Assembly (NCBI GenBank): GCA_958296075.1
Contig: CATQHW010000002.1
Span: 1,364,001 to 1,428,000, forward strand
DNA from: an uncultured Spirochaetia bacterium
GTDB taxonomy: Bacteria; Spirochaetota; Spirochaetia; SZUA-6; Bin103
Direction: 5' to 3'
DNA: 64,000 nt
Shown: one piece after another, positions 1-11,113 of the stretch
How positions within the stretch are numbered: the stretch's first letter is position 1
Layout: every line of letters begins with the position of its first letter
The notes under the pieces: model-generated
What the model was told of the DNA's origin: nothing
The model's input: the letters and a program-made list of their open reading frames with translations, nothing else
Databases searched by the model: none
Position numbers and translations under genes: made by a program

Positions 1-2073
1 CAGGAGTGGTTTCCCTATTCTGAGCCCGACCGAGACCTCGGGACGTATTGGGAACAGGCACGGAAGGAACGAGCGCCGCGTGCGGTCATGGAGGCGGGGC
101 TGATACCGTCCGGTATCAGCCGCCGGATCGACTATGACGGGTTGATCGGCGCGCACGCGCCCAGTCCGATGCAGATATGGGCTCGGTCGGTCGAGCTGCC
201 GGCCGGTCCTGCGCTGTTCATGATCGAAGATGAGACCGGCAGCGGGAAGACCGAGGCGGCGCTCATGCTCGCCCATCGGCTGATGGCGTCCGGTCGGGCG
301 GACGGCGTCTTCATCGCACTACCCACGATGGCTACCGCCAATGCCATGTTCGACCGACTCGCTGCCGCGCATCGGCGTTTGTTCTCGGCAGACGCGGTAC
401 CGTCCGTCGCCCTTGTTCACGGCGCTCGCGGTATGCACGAAGGGTTCCGGTCGGCGATGCGGCGCGGTGGTCGAGGAGAAGATGCCTATTCTCCGGTCGG
501 GACGCCAGATCGAACGTCCGAAATCACCGCGTCCACGGCCTGCGCTGCCTGGATCGCGGACGACCGACGGCGCACGTTCCTGGCCGATGCCGGCGCCGGC
601 ACCGTGGATCAGGCGCTGCTGTCTGTGCTGCCGAGCCGGCATCAGTCACTACGGCTTCTGGGTCTGATGCGACGGGTTCTCATTCTCGACGAGGTGCATG
701 CGTACGACGCCTACATGCAGCGCGAGATCGAGACGCTGCTCGAATTCCAGGCGGGACTGGGAGGCTCCGCGGTCCTGCTGTCCGCGACGCTGCCGCTTTC
801 GATGCGGAAACGGCTGACCGATGCCTTTACGAAGGGCTCCGGCAATCAAGCGGTGCTCGATACAATGGGCGGCAGTGCTGACTATCCTATGGCCACGGTC
901 TGCGGAGCCGGCAAGCGTACCTCCACGAAGGTGGGGGGACGACCGGAGCGCGCGCGAGCGCTACCCGTGCGATTTCTGCGGACGCCGGACGAGGCGTTCA
1001 CTGCGGTCGAACGGGCGGCAGGCGCAGGTCAAGCGGTGCTCTACATCCGCAATACGGTCGATGACGCACTCGACGCCCATACCGCGCTGACCGACCGTGG
1101 GCTCGAACCCGATATCTTCCATGCCCGCTTCGCGCTCGTGGACCGGCTGAAGATCGAAGACGAAGTTGTCAGGGCATTCGGCAAGGGCAGCAGAGGCGCC
1201 CAGCGCGCCGGTAAGGTGCTGATCGCAACGCAGGTGGTCGAGCAATCGCTGGATCTCGACTTCGACGCAATGGTCACCGACCTTGCGCCGGTCGATCTGC
1301 TCATTCAACGCGCGGGCCGACTCTGGCGGCACGATCGGCCGGAACGGGAACATCAGCCGGAATTGCTGGTGGTGGGACCGGAGCCCGTGCCCGACGCCAG
1401 CGCGGAGTGGTTCCGTAACGCGTTCCCGCGCGCGGCTTACGTCTATCGGGATCACGCGCGGCTGTGGCTTACCGCCCGGGTGCTGGAAGACGTCGGCGTC
1501 ATCGAGAGCCCCGCGGGGCTCCGGGCGCTCATCGAGGCGGTGTACGGAGACAACGTGGACGTGTGCCTGCCGGATGCGCTGAAAGAGACCCGGTTGGATG
1601 CCGAGGGCAGAACAGGAGCCGATCGCGGTGTCGCGGCCACCAACGTCCTCAACTTCACCATGGGCTACGTCCGAGACGGCGGCGCCTGGGACAGCGATGC
1701 GCGGACACCGACCCGGCTTGTCGAAGATCCTCAAGTCACGCTGCGGCTGGCGCTGGTCCGGGCCGGTCAGATCGAACCGTACGGTCACTGGGTCGCTCCG
1801 ACCGAGCCGTGGCGCGCTTGGCGCCTGAGCGAAGTGAACGTGAGCGAACGACGGGTCGGCGGCGAGGCGGTGCATGCCGCGGCCGCCGAGTCGGCCAAGG
1901 CGGACTGGACTACGTTCGACGACGACAAGATACTCGTCGTGTGTGAGCCTGAGACGCCGGGCGGGGCGCTGGTCGGAACGGTGCTGTCCGGTGCGCCGGA
2001 CTCACGGGAGACCGTGTGCCTGAGCTACGATGCCCGAGTCGGGCTCAGGTGGACTCCGGGAGCCGCCCGGTGA
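1..2073 (+). CDS. cas3: CRISPR-associated helicase Cas3 (type I-E), 5' end outside the window
   Basis: The reading frame is open from base 1, so the N-terminal HD nuclease domain lies mostly upstream; the first in-frame Met is at 88. Bases 1-87 encode the linker typical between the HD and helicase domains (EWFPYSEPD, then a YW..A helix). Numbered from Met88, superfamily-2 helicase motifs are clear: Walker A GSGKT at 51-55, DEVH box at 201-204, SAT at 232-234, and motif VI QRAGRLWRH at 407-415. Cas3 is recruited by Cascade to the R-loop, where it unwinds and degrades target DNA. It is the first gene of the cas operon, 59 bases before cse1. The truncation is only the window edge; nothing suggests a pseudogene. 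Confidence 0.95.
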   Translation, partial: QEWFPYSEPDRDLGTYWEQARKERAPRAVMEAGLIPSGISRRIDYDGLIGAHAPSPMQIWARSVELPAGPALFMIEDETGSGKTEAALMLAHRLMASGRADGVFIALPTMATANAMFDRLAAAHRRLFSADAVPSVALVHGARGMHEGFRSAMRRGGRGEDAYSPVGTPDRTSEITASTACAAWIADDRRRTFLADAGAGTVDQALLSVLPSRHQSLRLLGLMRRVLILDEVHAYDAYMQREIETLLEFQAGLGGSAVLLSATLPLSMRKRLTDAFTKGSGNQAVLDTMGGSADYPMATVCGAGKRTSTKVGGRPERARALPVRFLRTPDEAFTAVERAAGAGQAVLYIRNTVDDALDAHTALTDRGLEPDIFHARFALVDRLKIEDEVVRAFGKGSRGAQRAGKVLIATQVVEQSLDLDFDAMVTDLAPVDLLIQRAGRLWRHDRPEREHQPELLVVGPEPVPDASAEWFRNAFPRAAYVYRDHARLWLTARVLEDVGVIESPAGLRALIEAVYGDNVDVCLPDALKETRLDAEGRTGADRGVAATNVLNFTMGYVRDGGAWDSDARTPTRLVEDPQVTLRLALVRAGQIEPYGHWVAPTEPWRAWRLSEVNVSERRVGGEAVHAAAAESAKADWTTFDDDKILVVCEPETPGGALVGTVLSGAPDSRETVCLSYDARVGLRWTPGAAR

Positions 2074-2132
2074 CTGGTTCCCTGGCGCCGTCGGGTGCAC
2101 AGGGATGATCGTCATGGAGGAGTGGTTCAAGC

Positions 2133-3824
2133 ATGGGCCAAGCGATAGCTGAAGCTTCGTACCCAGCCGTCTTCAACTTGGTCGACGCGGCATGGCTACC
2201 GGTGCGGCGGCGCAGCGGTGCCATTCAGCGAATCGCCCCTTGGCAGGTCAACGATCATATCGAGGACGATCCGATCACTGCGTTCGCATGGCCTCGACCC
2301 GACTTCAACGGCGCAGCGCACGAGCTTCTGATCGGCCTGCTCGCTACGGCCGCCGCGCCCGCCGATGATGACGATTGGGAGGCTTGGTGGCGGGAGCCTC
2401 CGGCACCCTCACTGCTCAAGCGGCGATTCGCTGCGGTCGCCCGCGCCTTTGATCTGGATGGCCAGGGGCCGCGGTTTCTCCAGGACACGGACGTGCTCGA
2501 CGGTGCCGAGATGAAAGAGATCGCTGCGCTGCTGATCGACGCACCCGGGAAGAACACGTTGTCCAACAATGCCGATCTGTTCGTGAAGCGTGGGGGTTCG
2601 CCGGGGATGTGCCGCGCCGCGGCCGCGATGGCACTCTATACGTTGAATGCCTATGCTCCGACCGGCGGAGTGGGTCACCGTACGTCACTGCGCGGCGGCG
2701 GCCCGCTCACAACTCTGGTCGTCGCATGCCATGGAGCCTATGGTGACACGCTGTGGGGCCGCGTGTGGCCCAATGTCGAGTCCCGCGAACAGATCGGTGG
2801 AAGCTGCGCCGAACCGGATGCGCGCGACGACCTTGAGTCCGTCTTTCCGTGGCTCCTCCCCACGCGCGTCTCGAACGGTGGCCTCCCGACGACGCCATCT
2901 GACGTCCATCCTCTGCAGGTCTACTGGGGCATGCCGCGGCGCATTCGGCTCCTGTTCAAGGACGTGGAGCGTCGGCTCTGCGGGCTGACCGCGATGGAGG
3001 ACGATGTTCTGGTGACGCACTATCGTACCAGGAACTACGGAACGAACTACTCGGAGGGATTCGAACATCCGCTTACGCCGTATTACCGGCAGCGGACGAA
3101 AATCACGAAGTTGCCGGTTCATCCGAAACCGGAAGGCATCTGTTATCGTCACTGGCCGGGGATTGTCGTTCGGAGTCGTGACCGGCTACGGGAGCCTGCT
3201 CGCGTCGTTCGCCGCTTGCCGGAAAAGACGGCTTTGCGCGGTCGGAGTCCACGATTCGCCGCGTTTGGCTTTGACATGGACAACATGAAGGCTCGGTCAT
3301 GGGTCGAGAGCGAAGCGCCGCTCTGGCTTCTGGAAGACGGAACGGCACGCGAACTTTTTGAGTCGTACGTGAACCAAGCGACGGCGGCTGCTCACACGGT
3401 AACACGGTTGCTTGTCAGAGCGGTAAAATCGGCATGGTATGACCGTCCGTCCGAAGCCAGCGGCGACTACGGATTCATCTCGGAGCGTTTCTACCGCGAG
3501 ACGGAGCGAGAGTTCTATAGGGTGCTCGACAACGCGGAGCGCACGATCGCGAAAATGGCCGACCAGGACGATCCCACGATTCCGGTTCGGGAGCGATGGT
3601 CGACCATTATGGCGGATGCGGCGCTGCGCCTCTTTGACGAATATGCACCGCCGGACGCGCTGGAGAACCGCAATATGCGCCGTTACGTCAAGGCGAGATT
3701 TTTCCTCAAGCTCGCCGTAACCGGTCGTGGCAAATCCGGCCGGTCGCTGTATGAAAGAGATTTGGGTATCGTGTCGCCGGACACCGGCCGTGCGCGAAAG
3801 GCCAAGAGGTTGGAGGTCCAATGA
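2133..3824 (+). CDS. cse1: Cascade large subunit Cse1 (CasA, Cas8e)
   Basis: This is the type I-E large subunit, which reads the PAM and recruits Cas3. The N-terminus carries the family pattern FNLVDAAWLPVRRR, and the 563-residue length is slightly above the usual ~500. A GGAGGA sequence at 2116-2121 is a loosely spaced ribosome site for the ATG at 2133. The 3' end overlaps cse2 by four bases (ATGA), indicating translational coupling. Assignment rests on the N-terminal pattern, the length and the position between cas3 and cse2. Confidence 0.93.
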   Translation: MGQAIAEASYPAVFNLVDAAWLPVRRRSGAIQRIAPWQVNDHIEDDPITAFAWPRPDFNGAAHELLIGLLATAAAPADDDDWEAWWREPPAPSLLKRRFAAVARAFDLDGQGPRFLQDTDVLDGAEMKEIAALLIDAPGKNTLSNNADLFVKRGGSPGMCRAAAAMALYTLNAYAPTGGVGHRTSLRGGGPLTTLVVACHGAYGDTLWGRVWPNVESREQIGGSCAEPDARDDLESVFPWLLPTRVSNGGLPTTPSDVHPLQVYWGMPRRIRLLFKDVERRLCGLTAMEDDVLVTHYRTRNYGTNYSEGFEHPLTPYYRQRTKITKLPVHPKPEGICYRHWPGIVVRSRDRLREPARVVRRLPEKTALRGRSPRFAAFGFDMDNMKARSWVESEAPLWLLEDGTARELFESYVNQATAAAHTVTRLLVRAVKSAWYDRPSEASGDYGFISERFYRETEREFYRVLDNAERTIAKMADQDDPTIPVRERWSTIMADAALRLFDEYAPPDALENRNMRRYVKARFFLKLAVTGRGKSGRSLYERDLGIVSPDTGRARKAKRLEVQ

Positions 3825-4363
3825 AAGGCTTCTCAAATCCGAACGACCCCGCCTTCGTCGCCACCGATTGGTGGCGAGCGCTGACTGCCAAGCAGCCGGA
3901 CCGGCGCGGTGCACGACGAGCCGCGCTAGCCTCCCTGCGCCGGGCGGCGACTCCTCTGGACGTGATGCTGGAGCCGGAGGCGCTCCGTCTGATAGCACGT
4001 CTGCCGCGCAATCCCGATCGTGTCGCTACGCTCGCCGGCGTCCTTGCGTTCGTCGTAGAGACCGAAGACCGAAGGGTCGCTTGCGCTATCGGTCGCGAGT
4101 CTCTCGATGACGATCGGGCGCTCATGTCGGAAGGTCGTTTTCGCCGGCTGTTGTTGCTGAGCCGGAACGACGAGCTCATGGATGCAATGCGCCGCCTTGT
4201 TCGTTTGACGAAGGGGCGGATCAACGTGTGCGACCTGTCCCGTGCTATCCTGTACTGGGGAGACGGGGTGAGGAAGCAGTGGATATTCGACTACTACGGC
4301 GTGGCCGAGAGCGTTCGCAGCCGGAGTGCGTCCGCTACTCCGCCGACGTCTCACACCACTTGA
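3821..4363 (+). CDS. cse2: Cascade small subunit Cse2 (CasB, Cas11e)
   Basis: A 180-residue helical, Arg-rich protein of the right size and position for the Cascade small subunit, two copies of which stabilise the R-loop. It contains WWRALTAKQPDRRGARRAAL near residues 12-31, matching the family's early W..L....RG.RA.LRR pattern. It starts at an ATGA overlap with cse1 and ends 18 bases before cas7e. Cse2 proteins diverge quickly, so the call leans on synteny as well as on this pattern. Confidence 0.9.
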   Translation: MKGFSNPNDPAFVATDWWRALTAKQPDRRGARRAALASLRRAATPLDVMLEPEALRLIARLPRNPDRVATLAGVLAFVVETEDRRVACAIGRESLDDDRALMSEGRFRRLLLLSRNDELMDAMRRLVRLTKGRINVCDLSRAILYWGDGVRKQWIFDYYGVAESVRSRSASATPPTSHTT

Positions 4364-5434
<1,071 letters not shown>

Positions 5435-5437
5435 CCG

Positions 5438-6166
5438 GTGCGGTTCCTGTTGTTTACGCTCTACGCACCGATGGGCGCGTGCGGTGAGATCGCCGTCGGG
5501 GAGCGTCGCATGAGCTGGTCCCGGCCGGGGCGTTCTGCCGTCCTTGGGCTCGTGGCGGCAGCCATGGGTATCGATCGCGCTGACGAAGGTGCGCATCAAG
5601 AACTGGAAGCCGGGCTGTATTATGCGGTCAGGACGGATGCTCCAGGCCGTCCGTACATCGACTACCACACTGCCCAGACCCCGAAAGCGCGGAGAGGCCG
5701 TTCGTTCGCGACGCGGCGCGAGGAATTGCAGGCCAACGATCTACATACCGTACTATCCAGCAGGGAATGGCGGACGGACGCGTATTTTACCATTTCCTTG
5801 TGGCCGCGACGAGACAGTGGAGTCAACCTCGACGAGATCGCGGGAGCCCTGCGCCAACCTCGTTTCGTTCTTTACCTGGGCCGCAAGTCGGCACCCCTCG
5901 GCCTGCCGCTTGACCCGATCATCATCGAAGCCGACGCTTTCCTCGGCGCTTTCGCCATGCGACAACCAAGCTCCCGCGAGCAGGAGATATTGGATCGCAT
6001 ACACGGCGGCAGCACGGCAGAGGTGGATGTTGCGTTCGACCATGACGCGCCGGGAGCGCCGGCCGAATGGCGACTGGAACGCCGGCGCGATGTCATCGTG
6101 AGCCGACGACGTTGGCAGTTTGCTGATCGACTCGAACGCGTCGCTACGATAAGGGCGAACGAGTGA
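5438..6166 (+). CDS. cas5e: Cascade subunit Cas5e (CasD)
   Basis: Cas5e caps the 5' handle of the crRNA in Cascade. The protein has 242 residues and begins FLLFTLYAPMGACGEIAVGE, followed by RRMSWSRPGRSAVLGLVAAA-type residues, the Cas5 start in which the RAMP fold is followed by the 'P.RS.vlGLl.AalG' motif. The start is GTG at 5438, three bases after cas7e; no ATG lies earlier in frame. The stop overlaps the cas6e start (GTGA). Confidence 0.93.
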   Translation: MRFLLFTLYAPMGACGEIAVGERRMSWSRPGRSAVLGLVAAAMGIDRADEGAHQELEAGLYYAVRTDAPGRPYIDYHTAQTPKARRGRSFATRREELQANDLHTVLSSREWRTDAYFTISLWPRRDSGVNLDEIAGALRQPRFVLYLGRKSAPLGLPLDPIIIEADAFLGAFAMRQPSSREQEILDRIHGGSTAEVDVAFDHDAPGAPAEWRLERRRDVIVSRRRWQFADRLERVATIRANE

Positions 6167-6857
6167 CGCCGGCACTGTATCTATCTCGTGCCAGGCTCCG
6201 ACTCGATGCGTCCGCAAAGGCGTTGTTGCCGTTTCTGCTCGGGAGTGGCCGCAAGGACGAAAGCCACCAACAGCCGGGTCATCATCTCGTGTGGTCGCTT
6301 TTTGCCGATACGCCTGACCGGCGTCGTGACTTTCTTTGGCGTGAGATGGAGCGCGGCACCTTCCTGATGCTATCAGAGCGCAAACCGGTGGACCGCCATG
6401 ATCTGTTCGACCTGGAAGAACCAAAGCCGTTCGATCCGGTCCTCTCACGGGGAGACCGGCTACGCTTTTCGTTGTGTGCCAATCCCGTAATCCGCCGGCG
6501 TGAACATGCTCGCCTGCGTTCGGTCAAACATGACGTGGTTATGGATGCGCTGCATGCCCGAACGAACGGCGATCGCGCGGAACATCGTCGATCCGCAATT
6601 CGAGAGCAGGGCTTTGCATGGCTCCGGAGACAGGGCAAGCAGGCGGGCTTCGAGTTGGATGTCGCAGACGTCGAGATCGACGGCTACCGGCAGCATCGCC
6701 TCGCGAGAAGATCGGGTCATTCGATGTGGTTCTCGACACTGGACTTCGATGGTTTGTTGGAAGTCGGAGATGTAGGCCGATTCCTTTCGAGTATCGCGCG
6801 CGGATTCGGGGCGGCCAAGGCGTACGGATGCGGCCTGATGCTCATCCGCCGGGCTTG

Positions 6858-6858
<1 letters not shown>
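6163..6858 (+). CDS. cas6e: crRNA endoribonuclease Cas6e (CasE, Cse3)
   Basis: Cas6e cuts the pre-crRNA at the base of each repeat hairpin and stays bound to the 3' end. The 231-residue protein begins LYLSRARLRLD and has a His-rich stretch (HQQPGHHLVWSLF) near residues 30-43, where the family's catalytic His lies. It ends with the Gly-rich loop GFGAAKAYGCGLMLIRR that contacts RNA. GTG start at 6163, overlapping the cas5e stop. The substrate should be the hairpin repeat of the array at 8206. Confidence 0.94.
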
Positions 6859-8115
<1,257 letters not shown>

Positions 8116-8205
8116 CGTGTCTTGAAGTCGAGGAGTCTTGGGTCAATCGATTGGTTCGTTCTTTGACATTTCTAATGTGTTGTCTGCACGCAGGTTGCAG
8201 TAAGT
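8116..8205 (+). promoter_or_regulatory. CRISPR leader
   Basis: Ninety bases between the cas2 stop and the first repeat, more AT-rich than the surroundings. It holds a perfect 10-bp palindrome CAATCGATTG at 8144-8153 and a -35-like TTGACA at 8163-8168. The segment GGTCAATCGATTG (8141-8153) matches the IHF consensus WATCAANNNNTTR except at its first two bases. Leaders of this type carry the array promoter and the site where Cas1-Cas2 inserts new spacers. I could not identify a convincing -10. Confidence 0.7.
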
Positions 8206-11008
8206 GTGTTCCCCGCAGGCGCGGGGATGAACCGATCCAGCTCGATGTCGCGACTCAGGAGGGCGTGGTGTTCCCCGCAGGCGCGGGGATGAACCGTCCT
8301 CCAGCATCGTGGTGAGGCAGGGGTATCTGGTGTTCCCCGCAGGCGCGGGGATGAACCGACGCAGCTCCTGCGCCTGCAGGCGGTGTCGAGGTGTTCCCCG
8401 CAGGCGCGGGGATGAACCGGCCATAGCCACGTCGTAGGGCGTCATGCCGTGGTGTTCCCCGCAGGCGCGGGGATGAACCGGTAGCATACCACGCCCCCAC
8501 GTGTCAAGCGCCGTGTTCCCCGCAGGCGCGGGGATGAACCGTCGAGGGCTTTCGGGGATGAGAAGGGGATGTCAGTGTTCCCCGCAGGCGCGGGGATGAA
8601 CCGTCGTGAGCTCGGAGCTTGACATCGCCAGAGAATGTGTTCCCCGCAGGCGCGGGGATGAACCGTCTCGAAGCTGCACCGCTGCCTGCCCTGCAGTGGT
8701 GTTCCCCGCAGGCGCGGGGATGAACCGCTTCTGGAGCGGTCTTCGGTGCTCGACCTATCCGTGTTCCCCGCAGGCGCGGGGATGAACCGACCAGAATGCC
8801 GAGCATCTTACCGAACTCCTTGGTGTTCCCCGCAGGCGCGGGGATGAACCGACGTTTGGCATGAGCGTTGCTCCTGGGAGCGCGTGTTCCCCGCAGGCGC
8901 GGGGATGAACCGGTCTCGGCGTTGAATGGCGCTGGAACCTGCGGCGTGTTCCCCGCAGGCGCGGGGATGAACCGCTATGCTGGAACGGCACCGCTTACGG
9001 CAGCCGGGTGTTCCCCGCAGGCGCGGGGATGAACCGTAGAACGACAGCCGGCAGTCCCCGGCGCCGACCGTGTTCCCCGCAGGCGCGGGGATGAACCGTA
9101 CTGGTATTCCTGCTGCAACGGCGGACTCATGTGTTCCCCGCAGGCGCGGGGATGAACCGACAACGTTGGCCGGCGCGATCGCGGCAGCCGCGGTGTTCCC
9201 CGCAGGCGCGGGGATGAACCGCAGTAGACGGCGTTGTCGTATGCGTCTGCTACGTGTTCCCCGCAGGCGCGGGGATGAACCGCAGATCATAGCCACGCCC
9301 GTTCGGCTGCCACGGGTGTTCCCCGCAGGCGCGGGGATGAACCGACACGTGGGCCTTCGGACAACCGCAGACCCGCGTGTTCCCCGCAGGCGCGGGGATG
9401 AACCGCCATGGGCGCCGTCCATGAGGCGATCGTTGAGGTGTTCCCCGCAGGCGCGGGGATGAACCGTTCATCCGGCGAGGCGTCATGTCCCATACGGATG
9501 TGTTCCCCGCAGGCGCGGGGATGAACCGACTGTCGATCTCCTCCGACCTTTTCCGCAGCTGTGTTCCCCGCAGGCGCGGGGATGAACCGTCAGCGCTCGC
9601 GGTGATGGGCAAGGCGGCCGGGGTGTTCCCCGCAGGCGCGGGGATGAACCGTCCAGCACTCAGGCCACGTTCCAGTTGTCTGACGTGTTCCCCGCAGGCG
9701 CGGGGATGAACCGTCGGAATTGGGCAACCGGAAGTGCCACCAGGTAGTGTTCCCCGCAGGCGCGGGGATGAACCGCGAGGCACGAGCGTCTCGGTGGGCA
9801 CGGTCGAGGTGTTCCCCGCAGGCGCGGGGATGAACCGTCAATGTCACGGTCCGATAACGTGATGGCGTCCGTGTTCCCCGCAGGCGCGGGGATGAACCGA
9901 TGACGACGGCTGCCACGCAGCACCGATACATCGTGTTCCCCGCAGGCGCGGGGATGAACCGATGACGACGGCTGCCACGCAGCACCGATACATCGTGTTC
10001 CCCGCAGGCGCGGGGATGAACCGTCATGGTCCGCGGCGCCGGCTGAGCAGACGTGGTGTTCCCCGCAGGCGCGGGGATGAACCGTGGCCCCATCGTCGCG
10101 CGAGTATCACCTGGCCGTGTTCCCCGCAGGCGCGGGGATGAACCGCTGGAGCGCTACAACATGATCCATGCTCAGGGGTGTTCCCCGCAGGCGCGGGGAT
10201 GAACCGTTGGCCCGGAACGTCGCCATCGCAGGGCCGTAGTGTTCCCCGCAGGCGCGGGGATGAACCGCCGGTGCGCGGTATCGCGTGGCCGAGCCGGTAC
10301 GTGTTCCCCGCAGGCGCGGGGATGAACCGGTGCATCCGCCGTCGATTCATGCGCCCAAAGTAGTGTTCCCCGCAGGCGCGGGGATGAACCGCAGTCCCGG
10401 CGCCGCCTTGAGTACGCGAAGCGGTGTTCCCCGCAGGCGCGGGGATGAACCGTCTTGGCGTCTGGCGCATATGTGCTGCCCAGTGGTGTTCCCCGCAGGC
10501 GCGGGGATGAACCGGAAAAGAGGATCGACATGACGATCGGCGCGTTGTGTTCCCCGCAGGCGCGGGGATGAACCGGGCCAGGCGGAGGCGCTGGCGCAGT
10601 ACCGGAGCGTGTTCCCCGCAGGCGCGGGGATGAACCGTCTCTCGCGATGCTCTCAGGGACGCAATACGCGTGTTCCCCGCAGGCGCGGGGATGAACCGAC
10701 GGACACGCCGTGCTGCAGGGCCGCCTCCTCGAGTGTTCCCCGCAGGCGCGGGGATGAACTGTCGCCCTCAAAAGCCTTCCGCGTTATGCCCTTCGTGTTC
10801 CCCGCAGGCGCGGGGATGAACCGTATCGATGGCTGGCTGCGGCGGTCGTCATCTTGGTGTTCCCCGCAGGCGCGGGGATGAACCGTCGAAAGCGTGGAGG
10901 GTGCCGTTGTCGTTGACGGTGTTCCCCGCAGGCGCGGGGATGAACCGACGTTCTGCGATTGCTCGCCTGACGCCCAGTTGTGTTCCCCGCAGGCGCGGGG
11001 ATGAACCG
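8206..11008 (+). CRISPR. Type I-E CRISPR array, 46 repeats and 45 spacers
   Basis: Repeats are 29 bp, beginning GTGTTCCCCGC and ending GCGGGGATGAACCG, with a CCCCGC/GCGGGG hairpin; this is the standard I-E class. Repeat starts run from 8206 to 10980. By my hand count, 17 spacers are 32 nt, 27 are 33 nt and one (10699-10732) is 34 nt. The ATGAACCG end forms the crRNA 5' handle, so transcription is left to right and the leader-proximal end, next to cas2, holds the newest spacers. Spacers at 9900-9932 and 9962-9994 are identical. Repeat 42 (10733-10761) has T for C at 10760; I saw no other repeat variant. Confidence 0.99.
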
Positions 11009-11030
11009 GTGACGTTGGAGGGAGCGTCAC
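11009..11030 (+). repeat. Inverted repeat at the trailer end of the array
   Basis: Directly after the last repeat, GTGACG and CGTCAC form a perfect 6-bp inverted repeat around a 10-base loop. It could end the pre-crRNA transcript, or simply be a leftover of the first spacer side. No T-tract follows. Confidence 0.35.
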
Positions 11031-11078
11031 GCCGTCGTAAACCGGAGTCTTAATTGAAGTATTATGGCGAGACATATA

Positions 11079-11107
11079 TTGCCTGAAACACCTTTAATCA
11101 GTATACT
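11079..11107 (+). promoter_or_regulatory. Candidate promoter for the HNH gene
   Basis: TTGCCT at 11079-11084 and TATACT at 11102-11107 are 17 bases apart in an AT-rich pocket within GC-rich DNA. The -10 element ends six bases before the ATG at 11114, so transcription would start at or near the start codon and give a leaderless mRNA. No Shine-Dalgarno is visible, which agrees with that reading. Confidence 0.4.
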
Positions 11108-11113
11108 TATGCC

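Noticed and set aside
11009..11045. A 47th, degenerate repeat after the last spacer-like 32 bases
   Set aside because: Only AAACCGG resembles the repeat end; the hairpin core is missing.
8143..11075. Open frames on both strands across the array with recurring translated units such as [10 protein letters not shown] and [10 protein letters not shown]
   Set aside because: They are translations of the CRISPR repeats and spacers, not proteins; the periodicity is exactly the repeat period.
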